From Bog-473 sp963817735 (GTDB lineage Bacteria > Actinomycetota > Acidimicrobiia > Acidimicrobiales > RAAP-2), in contig CAWFPP010000009.1 in the NCBI GenBank assembly GCA_963817735.1, forward strand, positions 372,001 to 436,000: 64,000 nucleotides of DNA. The letters run 5' to 3'. The notes below the pieces were generated by a model that was given only the letters and a program-made list of their open reading frames with translations, was not told the DNA's origin and did not search any database. Position numbers and translations under genes: made by a program. Below, in pieces: positions 17,629 through 26,679 of this stretch. Position 1 is the stretch's first letter. Every line of letters begins with the position of its first letter.

Positions 17629-18428
17629 GACGCACGCTCCGCTTGCCTGCGGGCGATGAGAGCGCCGAAGCGCTCGGCCACCTCGTCGTCGGGCACCTCC
17701 CGGTACCCCGCCGCGTCCACGATGGCGATGATCGGATAGATGCCGCGAACCAGGTCGGGCCCGCCGGTGGCGGAGTCCTCGTCCGCGGCGTCGTAGAGGG
17801 ACTGAATGGCCAGGTCGACGGCTTCGTCCCGAGCCAGGCCCTCGCGCCAGCCGAGCTTGATGGTGCTCCGCGCGTCGCGCCCGCCCGAGCCCGTGGCCTG
17901 GAAGTCGGTGTCCTCGTAGTGGCCACCCGTGACGTCGTAGTTGAAGATGCGGCCCGTGCTGCGGGCGGTGTCGAAGCCGGCGAAGAGCGGGACGACGGCG
18001 AGGCCCTGCATGGCCAGGGGCAGGTGCTGGCGGACCATCTGGGCCAGTTGGTTGGCCTTGCCCTCCAGGGAGAGGGTGGCACCCTCCACCTTCTCGTAGT
18101 GCTCGAGCTGCACCTGGAAGAGGCGGACCATCTCAATCGCCATGCCGGCCGTCCCGGCGATGGCCACCGCCGAGAAGCGGTCGGCCGGGAAGACCTTCTG
18201 CATGGCGTTGCTGGCGATGATGTTGCCCGCCGTGGCGCGGCGGTCGCCGGCCATCACGACGCCGTCGAGGTAGCGCAGCGCCACCACGGTGGTGCCGTGC
18301 GGAGCCTGCACAGGCGTCAGCGCGTCGAAGGAGCGGGCCGGCGAGTCGGGCTGGCCCGAAGTCATGCGCAGGAGGCCGACGAAGTCCGGACCCGGATCAC
18401 GCTCCGGGGGAAACAGGGGAAGCGCCAC
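17625..18428 (-). CDS. prcB: Proteasome beta subunit (catalytic)
   Basis: 267 aa. The propeptide of 45 residues ends in APHG, followed by TTVVALRYLDGVVMAGDRRA. Autocleavage before Thr46 would expose the nucleophile. Lys and Asp residues of the Ntn-hydrolase site are in the same block (MAGDRRA...KVFPA). The beta rings do the proteolysis of pupylated proteins. The gene begins with GTG 6 bp after pup and overlaps prcA by 4 bp. Confidence 0.97.
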   Translation of the reverse strand: MALPLFPPERDPGPDFVGLLRMTSGQPDSPARSFDALTPVQAPHGTTVVALRYLDGVVMAGDRRATAGNIIASNAMQKVFPADRFSAVAIAGTAGMAIEMVRLFQVQLEHYEKVEGATLSLEGKANQLAQMVRQHLPLAMQGLAVVPLFAGFDTARSTGRIFNYDVTGGHYEDTDFQATGSGGRDARSTIKLGWREGLARDEAVDLAIQSLYDAADEDSATGGPDLVRGIYPIIAIVDAAGYREVPDDEVAERFGALIARRQAERAS

Positions 18429-18434
18429 GGGGAA

Positions 18435-18641
18435 TTACTGCCCACCCTTTTGCACGTAGTTGCGCACGAACTCCTCGGCGTTGTCTTCCAGCACCTCGTC
18501 GATCTCGTCGAGCAGGTCGTCGAGCTCCGCCTTGATCTTCTCGCCGCGCTCGGAGGTGGCGGGGGCGGCCTCTTCGACTTCGGTGTCGGCCTCGGTCGAC
18601 CGTGTCGCCGAGCCCTTCTTCTTCTGTTCCTGTTCTGCCAT
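18435..18641 (-). CDS. pup: Prokaryotic ubiquitin-like protein Pup
   Basis: 68 aa, disordered and charged, with a central helical region (ELDDLLDEIDEVLEDNAEEF) that would bind the ARC coiled coil. It ends in GGQ, not GGE, so Dop must deamidate the terminal Gln to Glu before PafA can ligate it. The order dop-pup-prcB-prcA is the canonical actinobacterial one. Confidence 0.98.
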   Translation of the reverse strand: MAEQEQKKKGSATRSTEADTEVEEAAPATSERGEKIKAELDDLLDEIDEVLEDNAEEFVRNYVQKGGQ

Positions 18642-18678
18642 CGTTCCGTGTCCCCGTCCTGTGTTCTTGCGTTCTTCG

Positions 18679-20172
18679 TTAGGAGTTCAGCCGGTTGAGC
18701 AGGTCAGACGGTCCTGTGCTCTGTGCCAGGAGGTCGCCGGTGTGCTCGGCCGTACCCTTGAGGGGGTCCATCATAGGGACGCGCCGCAACGGGTCTGCGC
18801 CGACGTCGAAGACGAGGGAATCCCAGTTGGCCGTCACCACCGCGTCGGGCCAGCGGGCCAGGCACTTGCCACGGAACCAGGCCCGGGTCCCCGTCGGAGG
18901 CTCACCGACCGCATGGGCGACCTGTGCCGGCGTGACGAGCGTGCGCATGTCCAGGCGCCGGAAGACGGACTTGTCCGGCCGCAGGTCGTGATATTGCAAC
19001 GCCAGTGCAGCGACCCGGGGGTCCTTCCAGCCACACGAATGCCGGTCCTGGTAGGCCAGCAGGAGCTCGCGCTTGGCCACCCAGTCCAGGGTGTCGGCCA
19101 ACGAGGCGGGATCCGACTCCAGGCCGGACAGGACGGTCTCCCAGTGGTCCATCACCAGTGCACCGACCTCGCCGTCGTCCCCGAGCGCGGCCAGGCCGTA
19201 TTCCTCGGCGTACTTGCGGGCGGCGCCGAAGATCTCCCACTGCATGTCGAGCGCGGTCGCCGTCGAGCCATCCGTCAGGGCCAGCGGCCGGGTCAGGCTG
19301 AGGTCGGCCGACACCTGGTGCAGCGCGCGCACAGGGTCGGACAGGGAGAGGTCACGGGTCGGGCCGGCATCGTCCTCGACCATGGCCAGCACGATGGCTG
19401 TGCTGCCCAGCTTCAGGAACGTGGCGATCTCGGACAGGTTGGCGTCGCCGACGATGACGTGGAGGCGACGGAAGCGCTTGGGATCGGCGTGGGGCTCGTC
19501 GCGCGTGTTGACGATCGGCCGCTTCAGCGTCGTCTCCAATCCGACGATCTCCTCGAAGAACTCGGCCCGTTGCGATAGCTGGTAGCGGACGGTGTCGGGA
19601 TCGAGCGCCGGGGTCTCGGTGCCGACTTTGCCGGAACCGGTGAAGAGTGTGCGCGACACGAAGTGCGGGACCACGCCGTCGATCACCTTGGCGAACGGCA
19701 CGGCCCTGTCCATCATGTAGTTCTCGTGGCAGCCGTAGGAGTTGCCTTTGCCGTCCGAGTTGTTCTTGTAGACGATGGGTGCGGGCTGGTCGGGGATGCG
19801 GAGTGCCGCCGCCACCATGGCCCGGCGCAGCACCTCCTCGCCGGCCTTGTCGTAGAGGAGGCATTCGAGTGGCGTCAGGCATTCGGGGCTCGAGTACTCG
19901 GGGTGGGCGTGGTCGACGTAGAAACGGGCACCGTTGGTGAGCACCGTGTTGGCCAGGTGCGTCTCCACCATCGGGGCCAGGGACCCCTCGCGGGCGAAGC
20001 CTCGGGCGTCGTTGCCCGGCGTCTCGTCCTCGAAGTCCCAGCCGATCTGCTGCTCGACGTCCGCCGCGTAGGCATTGACGAGCACCGAGGATGCGGCAAT
20101 CGGGTTCTGCTCGGGTCCGGGCGAAAGGATGCCGTACTCGGTCTCGATGCCGCAGACCTTGGTGATGGCCAC
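18679..20172 (-). CDS. dop: Pup deamidase/depupylase Dop
   Basis: 497 aa. Paralogue of PafA, recognised by CGIETEYGI (Glu9), the catalytic-Asp segment FYVDHAHPEYSSPE (Asp87), YKNNSDGKGNSYGCHENY and IVNTRDEPHADP. Residues about 40-76 (DFEDETPGNDARGF and following) form the Dop-specific loop that PafA lacks. Dop converts the C-terminal Gln of Pup to Glu and also removes Pup from substrates. GTG start, 16 bp after arc; 37 bp before pup. Confidence 0.97.
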   Translation of the reverse strand: MAITKVCGIETEYGILSPGPEQNPIAASSVLVNAYAADVEQQIGWDFEDETPGNDARGFAREGSLAPMVETHLANTVLTNGARFYVDHAHPEYSSPECLTPLECLLYDKAGEEVLRRAMVAAALRIPDQPAPIVYKNNSDGKGNSYGCHENYMMDRAVPFAKVIDGVVPHFVSRTLFTGSGKVGTETPALDPDTVRYQLSQRAEFFEEIVGLETTLKRPIVNTRDEPHADPKRFRRLHVIVGDANLSEIATFLKLGSTAIVLAMVEDDAGPTRDLSLSDPVRALHQVSADLSLTRPLALTDGSTATALDMQWEIFGAARKYAEEYGLAALGDDGEVGALVMDHWETVLSGLESDPASLADTLDWVAKRELLLAYQDRHSCGWKDPRVAALALQYHDLRPDKSVFRRLDMRTLVTPAQVAHAVGEPPTGTRAWFRGKCLARWPDAVVTANWDSLVFDVGADPLRRVPMMDPLKGTAEHTGDLLAQSTGPSDLLNRLNS

Positions 20173-20188
20173 GGTGCGACCCTAACTT

Positions 20189-21940
20189 CTAGAGGTACTG
20201 GCCGGTACCGACCCGCTCGATCGAGCGGCCTCCGAGCACCTCGCGGTCCTCCGTGAGCAGCGTCCGGACATAGACGATGCGCTCGCCCTTCTTGCCCGAG
20301 ATCCGCGCCCAGTCGTCGGGGTTGGTCGTGTTGGGCAGGTCCTCGTTCTCCTTGTACTCCTGCCGGATCGACTCGAGCATGTCGGCCGTGCGGATGCCGC
20401 CGGCCTCGCCGGCGATGACCCGCTTGATGGCCAGCTTCTTGGCCCGGCGGACGATGTTCTCGATCATGGCGCCCGACGCGAAGTCGCGGTAGTAGAGGAT
20501 CTCCTTGTCGCCGTTCTGATACGTGACCTCCAAGAACCGGTTGTCGTCGTCCTCGCGGTACATCTCGACCACCGTGTGCTCGATCATGGCCTGGACCGCC
20601 TTGGAAGGGTCACCGCCACCGAGGCGCTGGACCTCCTCGGTGTCGAGGGGCACGTCCGGCGTGAGGTAACGGCTGAAGATCTGGCCGGCCGCCTCCTCGT
20701 TGGGACGCTCGATCTTGATCTTGACGTCGAGCCGGCCCGGCCGCAGGATGGCCGGGTCGATCAAGTCCTCCCGGTTGGAGGCGCCGATCACGATGACGTC
20801 GCGCAGCGACTCGACGCCGTCGATCTCCGCCAGCAGCTGGGGCACGATGGTCGACTCCATGTCGGAGCTGATGCCGGTGCCGCGCGTCCGGAACAGCGAC
20901 TCCATCTCGTCGAAGAAGACGATGACGGGCATGCCCTCGTCGGCCTTCTCGCGGGCGCGCTGGAAGACCTGGCGGATCTGGCGCTCGGTCTCTCCCACGT
21001 ACTTGTTGAGCAGCTCCGGCCCCTTGATGTTGAGGAAGAAGCTCCGCACGTTGTCGTTGCCGGTCTTCAGGGCGACCTTCTTGGCCAGGGAGTTGGCCAC
21101 GGCCTTGGCGATGAGCGTCTTGCCGCAGCCGGGCGGCCCGTAGAGAAGGATCCCCTTGGGGGCGGGCAGCGAGTACTCCACGAAGAGGTCCCGGTGCATG
21201 TACGGCAACTCGACGGCGTCGGTGATGGCCTCGATCTGGGTGTCCAGCCCGCCGACGTCGGCGTAGGTGATGTCGGGCACCTCCTCGAGGACGAGTTCCT
21301 CGCTCTCGAGCTTGGGCAGCTTCTCAATGAGGAGCTGGGTGCGCGTATCCATCAACAGGGAGTCGCCGGCCCGGAGCTTCACGCCCAGCATGTCCTCGGA
21401 CAGCTCGGCCACCCGCTCCTCGTCGGCCCGGGCGAAGATCACGCAGCGCCGCTTGTCCTCGAGCTGCTCCTTCAGGGTGACGACCTCGCCGGAGAACTCC
21501 CCGTCTCGCACGAGGACCACGTTGAGGCTCTCGTTCAACACGACCTCGTTGCCCTTGCGGATCGCGCCGGGGTCGATGTCGGGGTGCAGGCTCACCCGCA
21601 TCTTGCGACCGCTCGAGAAGACGTCGACCGTGCCGTCCTCGTTGATCCCGAGGAAGGTGCCGTAGGCCGCCGGGGGCTGGGTGAGCTTCTCGACCTCCTC
21701 GCGCAGGGCGGCCAGCTGCTCCTTGGCCTGCTGCAGGGTGAAGGTCAGTTTCTCGTTCTGCGAGGTGGCCTGCGCCAGTTGGCCCTTCGACTCGAGGAGG
21801 CGCTCCTCGAGGGCCTGGACCCGACCCGGGCTCTCCTGCAACCGCCGGCGGAGCGCGTGGATCTCGTCCTCTGCGTCAGCCAGCTCGGCACGCAGCGCTT
21901 CAGCCTGGGCAGCGGCTTCGTCGGGAGTTGCGGTCACCAC
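20189..21940 (-). CDS. arc: Proteasome-associated AAA+ ATPase ARC/Mpa
   Basis: 583 aa. An N-terminal coiled coil (about 8-86) recognises Pup. Two OB domains (about 90-210) form the hexamer ring. The AAA+ domain has Walker A GPPGCGKT (268-275), Walker B VFFDE (341-345) and sensor GASNRED. The C-terminus ends in TGQYL, the GQYL motif that docks into the alpha ring of the 20S core. ARC unfolds pupylated proteins and threads them into PrcAB. The start is GTG (two adjacent GTG codons). Confidence 0.97.
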   Translation of the reverse strand: MVTATPDEAAAQAEALRAELADAEDEIHALRRRLQESPGRVQALEERLLESKGQLAQATSQNEKLTFTLQQAKEQLAALREEVEKLTQPPAAYGTFLGINEDGTVDVFSSGRKMRVSLHPDIDPGAIRKGNEVVLNESLNVVLVRDGEFSGEVVTLKEQLEDKRRCVIFARADEERVAELSEDMLGVKLRAGDSLLMDTRTQLLIEKLPKLESEELVLEEVPDITYADVGGLDTQIEAITDAVELPYMHRDLFVEYSLPAPKGILLYGPPGCGKTLIAKAVANSLAKKVALKTGNDNVRSFFLNIKGPELLNKYVGETERQIRQVFQRAREKADEGMPVIVFFDEMESLFRTRGTGISSDMESTIVPQLLAEIDGVESLRDVIVIGASNREDLIDPAILRPGRLDVKIKIERPNEEAAGQIFSRYLTPDVPLDTEEVQRLGGGDPSKAVQAMIEHTVVEMYREDDDNRFLEVTYQNGDKEILYYRDFASGAMIENIVRRAKKLAIKRVIAGEAGGIRTADMLESIRQEYKENEDLPNTTNPDDWARISGKKGERIVYVRTLLTEDREVLGGRSIERVGTGQYL

Positions 21941-22148
21941 TGGTCACCCTAGCCCTCGCTTCGGTGCGTTTTGACGCCATTGCGGGTGCACTGACACCGC
22001 ACCGTCTCCGCACCGCCAGTGCACCGGGCCGGCAGGCCCGGACGAGTACGCTAGGGACAACCGCGAGGCCAGATTGACGGTTCGCGGGACGCCTCACTAC
22101 GGTCCTCGTGGCCCGTCGGGTGGCAGCGAAAGGGAGAGAGACAGGTAC

Positions 22149-22385
22149 ATGAAGGTCTGGATCGACCAGGATCTCTGCACGGGCGACGGGCTCTGCGAGG
22201 AGATCGCGCCTGCCGTCTTCACCCTCCTCGACGACGGCCTGGCCTATGTGAAGGAAGAGGGCGACGTCAAGAACGAGCCGGGCGGCTCGGCGGGGATGGC
22301 GGCGGTGCCGGCCGACCTCGAGGACGCCGTGGTCGAAGCCTCCGAGGAGTGCCCCGGAGAGTGCATCTTCATCGAGCGCGACTAG
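22149..22385 (+). CDS. Small [3Fe-4S]-type ferredoxin
   Basis: 78 aa from ATG 22149, preceded by AAAGGGAGAGA. The N-terminus MKVWIDQDLCTGDGLC and the C-terminal CPGECIF give a C-x5-C ... C-x3-C pattern typical of actinobacterial single-cluster ferredoxins of the kind that feed cytochrome P450s. There is no P450 in the window. It is divergent from the proteasome run, with about 200 bp of shared upstream DNA that should hold both promoters. Confidence 0.9.
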   Translation: MKVWIDQDLCTGDGLCEEIAPAVFTLLDDGLAYVKEEGDVKNEPGGSAGMAAVPADLEDAVVEASEECPGECIFIERD

Positions 22386-22438
22386 ACCTCCGCCTCACCT
22401 CTACATCAGGGCTCCCGCGCGCCCCCGAGCAACGCCGG

Positions 22439-23212
22439 TCAGCCGTCCAGGCGGCGCGCCGTGGTCAGGAACCCGGTGTGGCCCACCATGCGGTGGTCGG
22501 GGCGGACCGAGCGGGCCTCGACGTGCCAGGTGCGCCGCATGACCTCCTGGGTCTCGGCCAGCCCGAAGGGCGCGTCGTCCTCGTCGAGCGCCTGGCGCAA
22601 CAGGGCGGTCTGGTTGATGGTCGGCAGGTAGGCCAGCAGGATGCCCCCGGGGCGCAGGGCCGTCGCCGCCGCGCGCACCACCTTGTGGGGCTCGGGCATG
22701 TCGAGCAGGATCCGGTCCAGCCCCGTCTCGTCGATCCCCTCGGTCACGTCCCGGATTTCCACCCGGTAGGGCGCGTCGGGGCCGAGCGTGGCGACCACGT
22801 TGGCCCGGGCCCGCTCGGCGAAGTCCTCCCTGAGCTCGTACCCGACGACGGAGACACCGGCACGCAGGACCGTCATGGAGAGCGCGCCCGATCCGACACC
22901 CGCTTCGAGGACGCGTTGGCCGGGTGCGATGTCGGCCGCAATGAGGATGGCGCCGAGGTCCTTCGGGTAGATGACCTGGGCCCCCCGGGGCATCTTCAGC
23001 ACGATGTCGCTCAGCGTGGGCCGCAGGACCAGGAAGCTGCGCCCCGTCGAGCCGTTCACCCGGCGGCCCTCGGCGGCGCCGATGATGTCGTCGTGGGCCA
23101 GCACGCCGGCGTGGGTGTGGAAGGTGGCACCCGTCACCAACGTGAGCAGGTAGCGGCGGTCCTTGGGGTCGATGAGGAGCACCCTCTCCCCCGCCGCGAG
23201 GGGGCCCGGCAC
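22439..23212 (-). CDS. trmI: tRNA (adenine-58-N1)-methyltransferase TrmI
   Basis: 257 aa from GTG 23212, matching the start of mycobacterial TrmI (a short strand, then GERVLLIDPKDRRYLL). The AdoMet site is VLEAGVGSGALSM, preceded by MPRGAQVIYPKD, the TrmI/GCD14 signature. It methylates A58 in the T-loop of tRNAs and stabilises the fold. In mycobacteria trmI is also next to the proteasome ATPase gene. It lies 5 bp after the small membrane gene 23218-23430. Confidence 0.95.
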   Translation of the reverse strand: MPGPLAAGERVLLIDPKDRRYLLTLVTGATFHTHAGVLAHDDIIGAAEGRRVNGSTGRSFLVLRPTLSDIVLKMPRGAQVIYPKDLGAILIAADIAPGQRVLEAGVGSGALSMTVLRAGVSVVGYELREDFAERARANVVATLGPDAPYRVEIRDVTEGIDETGLDRILLDMPEPHKVVRAAATALRPGGILLAYLPTINQTALLRQALDEDDAPFGLAETQEVMRRTWHVEARSVRPDHRMVGHTGFLTTARRLDG

Positions 23213-23217
23213 GGGCC

Positions 23218-23430
23218 TCAGGCTTCGGTGGCGGGAGCGGCGTTGCGGTCGCGCACGGTGATGAGCACCTGCTCCCCCGGCGACACGGTCACGCTCGAGA
23301 CGGGGCTGGACCGGTCGTTGAGGACCCGTCGCAGGAAGAAGGTGGCGCCGGCCAGCAGGAACCAATACCAGTTCCCGGCCACGCCGCGCCGGACCCCGGC
23401 GCGCAGGAAGCGTCGCAGGAGCAGGTCCAC
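23218..23430 (-). CDS. Small membrane protein upstream of trmI
   Basis: 70 aa, GTG start. The N-terminus is strongly basic (RRFLRAGVRRGVAG) with one hydrophobic segment (NWYWFLLAGATFFL), and the rest is polar with a beta-like stretch (GEQVLITVRD). No family recognised. Tight spacing (1 bp from the gene before, 5 bp to trmI) argues that it is real and co-transcribed. Confidence 0.62.
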   Translation of the reverse strand: MDLLLRRFLRAGVRRGVAGNWYWFLLAGATFFLRRVLNDRSSPVSSVTVSPGEQVLITVRDRNAAPATEA

Positions 23431-23431
23431 G

Positions 23432-23665
23432 TCAGAGCCGCCGGATCTCTACCACGGCTGACTTGGCCCGCCCCCGCCTGCGGCCGGCCAGGAAGGCCAG
23501 CGTCAACAGCAAGATGCCGACCGCTCCGGCAATGGCCAGCCCCCGCGGCGCCGCGGCCCGCGCCGTGGCCTCGCCCTCGCCCATGACCTGCGAGTACGCG
23601 GCCTGCAGGTCTTCCCGCGTGATGAGGCGTCCGTTGCTTCCGGCCCTCGTGGTCGTGCCTGCCAT
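23432..23665 (-). CDS. Small single-pass membrane protein
   Basis: 77 aa from ATG 23665, which has GGAGGG in good position; a much longer frame continues upstream but overlaps the next gene. It has a polar N-terminus (ITREDLQAAYSQVMGEGE), one membrane helix (GLAIAGAVGILLLTLAFLAG) and a basic tail (RRRGRAKSA). Start and previous stop share a base (TGATG), so translation is coupled. Function unknown. Confidence 0.68.
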   Translation of the reverse strand: MAGTTTRAGSNGRLITREDLQAAYSQVMGEGEATARAAAPRGLAIAGAVGILLLTLAFLAGRRRGRAKSAVVEIRRL

Positions 23666-24057
23666 CAGCTCGCTCCCTCCTGTCCTTCGATCTCTCTTGC
23701 TTCGCGTCGGGCGATGACCTCGGGCAGCTTGGCCCGTCCCGGTCCGGCCTGAATCCGCAGCGCCGCCACGCCGATCACGGCAATGCCGAGAACGACGGTC
23801 ACCGCGTAGGGCACCCATGACCAATCGCCGCTCAGGGCGGTCCCGGTCTCGGTCTGCAGCAGGCGCAGCACCCCGAGCAGTATGAGCAGGAGCCCGAAAG
23901 CCAGGAAGAACGAACCGGCGATCCCCATGTAGAGAAAGCGGCCCAGCCCGCGCAGCGGTTCGACCACCTCCTGCTTGAGGTAGTCGACCGTGAGCTGGTA
24001 GGCGTCGTCTCCCGCGTTGCGCAGCCCGTGACTGCCGTTGTCAGACGATGGTGCCAT
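23665..24057 (-). CDS. Two-helix membrane protein heading the trmI gene string
   Basis: 130 aa from ATG 24057 (MAPSSDNG); an in-frame start at 24096 is possible. The polar N-terminus is followed by an amphipathic segment (YLKQEVVEPLRGLGRFL), then two membrane helices (about 50-75 and 90-110: FLAFGLLLILLGVLRLL and YAVTVVLGIAVIGVAAL). A charged tail follows. The layout resembles phage-holin-superfamily or actinobacterial phospholipid-associated small proteins, but no firm family can be named. It heads a run of three small membrane genes leading into trmI. Confidence 0.7.
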   Translation of the reverse strand: MAPSSDNGSHGLRNAGDDAYQLTVDYLKQEVVEPLRGLGRFLYMGIAGSFFLAFGLLLILLGVLRLLQTETGTALSGDWSWVPYAVTVVLGIAVIGVAALRIQAGPGRAKLPEVIARREAREIEGQEGAS

Positions 24058-24117
24058 GAGACGCACAATCCTGGTCCGTGGGCCGGTCCTACGCAAACAC
24101 CCGCCTCCATCCGTGCC

Positions 24118-24534
24118 TCAGTCGCGGTCCTTGTAGAGGTAGGTCGACGTCGCCCGAACCACGAGCTTCTCCCGGTCGGCACCCTCGACCCGGGCGTGGA
24201 CGCTGGCCTCCACGAAGGCCACCCGGCGCCCGCCGGAGACCACCTCGGCCGTGCAGGTCAGCTCGGCTCCGGGCGGCACGGCGCCCAGGAAGCTGACTTT
24301 GATCTCGGCGTTGGAGCAGAAGACGCGCCGGCCCTCGGCATATGTCACGGCGGCTGCCCCCATGGCCGAGTCGGCGAAGGCACCGAGGAAGCCGCCCTGC
24401 ATGATGCCGGCCGGATTGGCGAAGCGCTCGTCCGCCCGCATGCGCCAGACGCAGCGCCCTGGGGTGGCCTTGTCGACGCACGTCATACCCAGTGTCAAGT
24501 CACTGTTTGGCGGCACCTGCATGCGGGAAGCCAT
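24118..24534 (-). CDS. PaaI-type hotdog thioesterase
   Basis: 138 aa with a hotdog fold. The motif NPAGIMQGGFLGAFADSAMG matches the PaaI-family active-site helix (usually HGG; here MQGG). It is followed by SFLGAVPPGAELTC and a closing strand VVRATSTYLYKD. It probably hydrolyses an acyl-CoA in the cytoplasm. The replacement of the usual His-Gly-Gly histidine by Gln deserves caution about activity. It is divergent from the transketolase gene, with 61 bp between starts. Confidence 0.82.
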   Translation of the reverse strand: MASRMQVPPNSDLTLGMTCVDKATPGRCVWRMRADERFANPAGIMQGGFLGAFADSAMGAAAVTYAEGRRVFCSNAEIKVSFLGAVPPGAELTCTAEVVSGGRRVAFVEASVHARVEGADREKLVVRATSTYLYKDRD

Positions 24535-24595
24535 GAACGTGAAGAGTAGGTGACGGCCTCGTCGCCCAGCGGAGACAGACGGTTAGGGTTTCATC

Positions 24596-26614
24596 ATGGC
24601 GTTGCAGACATCGACACCGGTGGTGCAGGACCCCAGGCTCGTGGAACTCGGCATCAATGTGATCCGCGGCATCGCCATGGATGCTCCGGAGGCGGCCAAT
24701 TCGGGGCACTCCGGCACGGCGATGGCCCTGGCTCCTCTGGCCCACGTCTTGTGGACGCGCATCATGGACTACGACCCGCGGGACCCCGAGTGGCCCGACC
24801 ACGACCGCTTCATCCTCTCCAACGGGCACGCCTGCATCCTGCAGTACTCCATGCTGCACCTGACCGGGTACGACCTCTCGCTCGAGGACCTGCGCCAGTT
24901 CCGCCAGTTCGGCAGTCGCACGCCGGGGCATCCCGAGGCCGGCCACACGGCGGGGATCGACGTCACCACCGGGCCCCTGGGTCAGGGCGTGGGCGACGCG
25001 GTCGGTATGGCGCTCGCCGAGCGTTGGCTGCGCACCACGTTCGGGAGCGAAGTCTGCGACCATCGCACCTACATGATCGCCGGCGACGGCTGCTTCATGG
25101 AGGGCATCTCGCACGAAGCGGCGTCGCTGGCGGGCCACCTGGGCCTGGGACGCCTGCTCGCGTTCTACGACGACAACCACATCACCATCGACGGGCCGAC
25201 CGAGCTGGCCTACAACGACAACGTGCCCGAGCGCTTCGCCGCCTACGGCTGGCGCGTGCGCAACCTGGGCGAAATGGCCAACGACGTCGACGCGTTGGAA
25301 GCCGCAATCCGGGAGGCGCTCGAGGAGCCTGCGGACACTCCCGACGCCCAGCCGACGCTCCTCGTGCTGCGCAGCCACATCGGGTGGCCCTCACCGAAGC
25401 TGACCGACACCGCCCTCGCCCATGGGTCGCCGTTCGGGGCCGAGGAGATCGAGGTCACCAAGAAGCTCCTCGGCCTGCCCACCGACCAGACCTTCTGGGT
25501 CCCCGACGAGGTGCGCGACTTCTACGGCCAGCAGATCGCCCGGGGTGCGGCGCGCCACGCGGAGTGGTCCGAGCGCTTCGCCGCCTGGAAGGGCGACCGC
25601 GCCGCCTGGGACGCCGCGCAGGCCGGCAAAGGCTTGGCCGGCTGGGCCGACGACCTCCCGAGCTTCGACGCCGGTACCCAGCTCGCCACCCGCCACGCCA
25701 TCAACCAGTGCATCGATGCCACCGCGGCCAAGCTGCCGGGCCTCCTGGCCGGTTCGGCCGACCTGACGGGCAATAACGGCGTGAAGGTCAAGGGCGCCGA
25801 GATGCAGTCCCGCCAGACCCCCGAAGGGATCCAGGTCCACTACGGGATCCGCGAGCACGGCATGGCATCGGCCATGAACGGCATGGCGCAGCACAGGGGC
25901 GTACTGCCCCTCGGCGGGACGTTCTTCTGTTTCTCCGACTACATGCGCCCCTCCGTGCGCCTTGCGGCGCTGACGGGGACGCACGTGATCTATTCGTGGA
26001 CGCACGACTCCGTCGGCCTGGGCGAGGACGGCCCGACGCACCAGCCGATCGAGCACCTGGCCTCGCTGCGCGCCATGCCGGGGCTCAGCCTCGTGCGGCC
26101 GGCGGACGCCAACGAGACTGCACAGGCCTGGCGCATCGCGGTGGAGGCCGACGGCCCGGTTGGCCTGGTGCTGACCCGCCAGAACGTCCCCGTGCTGGAC
26201 GCAACCGCCGAACGGGCACCCGACGGCGTCGCCAAGGGCGCCTACGTGCTGGTCGACGCCGAAGGGCCGCCGCAGATCGTGCTGGTCGGGACCGGCAGCG
26301 AGGTCCAGCTGTGCGTCGCCGCTGCCGCGACCCTGGCCGCGTCGGGCGTGGCCGCCCAGGTGGTGTCCTTCCCGTCCTGGGACCATTTCGAGCTGCAGCC
26401 CGAGGACTACCGCGCCACGGTGTTCCCGCCCGGGGTGCCGGTGCTGAGCATCGAGGCCGGCGCCACCTTCGGGTGGGAGCGCTACGCCGACGACTCCATC
26501 GGGATCGACCACTTCGGTGCGTCGGCCCCGGGCGCGGTGGTCATGGAGAAGTTCGGGATCACCCCCGACCACGTGGTGGAGCGGGCCCGGGCTCTCCTGG
26601 CCAACGGTGGCTGA
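24596..26614 (+). CDS. tkt: Transketolase
   Basis: 672 aa, full length. Thiamine-diphosphate enzyme of the pentose phosphate pathway, moving two-carbon units between sugar phosphates. The ThDP/Mg motif is GDGCFMEGISHEAASLAG...DDNHITIDG. SGHSGTAMALAP near the start and TGPLGQGVGDAVGMALAE are family blocks. The pyrimidine-domain segment is GIREHGMASAMNGMA, and FSDYMRPSVRLAAL and THDSVGLGEDGPTHQP are present. It heads a string tkt-tal-gnd-pgl. Confidence 0.97.
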   Translation: MALQTSTPVVQDPRLVELGINVIRGIAMDAPEAANSGHSGTAMALAPLAHVLWTRIMDYDPRDPEWPDHDRFILSNGHACILQYSMLHLTGYDLSLEDLRQFRQFGSRTPGHPEAGHTAGIDVTTGPLGQGVGDAVGMALAERWLRTTFGSEVCDHRTYMIAGDGCFMEGISHEAASLAGHLGLGRLLAFYDDNHITIDGPTELAYNDNVPERFAAYGWRVRNLGEMANDVDALEAAIREALEEPADTPDAQPTLLVLRSHIGWPSPKLTDTALAHGSPFGAEEIEVTKKLLGLPTDQTFWVPDEVRDFYGQQIARGAARHAEWSERFAAWKGDRAAWDAAQAGKGLAGWADDLPSFDAGTQLATRHAINQCIDATAAKLPGLLAGSADLTGNNGVKVKGAEMQSRQTPEGIQVHYGIREHGMASAMNGMAQHRGVLPLGGTFFCFSDYMRPSVRLAALTGTHVIYSWTHDSVGLGEDGPTHQPIEHLASLRAMPGLSLVRPADANETAQAWRIAVEADGPVGLVLTRQNVPVLDATAERAPDGVAKGAYVLVDAEGPPQIVLVGTGSEVQLCVAAAATLAASGVAAQVVSFPSWDHFELQPEDYRATVFPPGVPVLSIEAGATFGWERYADDSIGIDHFGASAPGAVVMEKFGITPDHVVERARALLANGG

Positions 26615-26679
26615 CCCGGGAACGGTGGCCGCTTGCCGCCGGCGACACGAGACGCGATGCGACGAAGGGAGCTGTCCGC

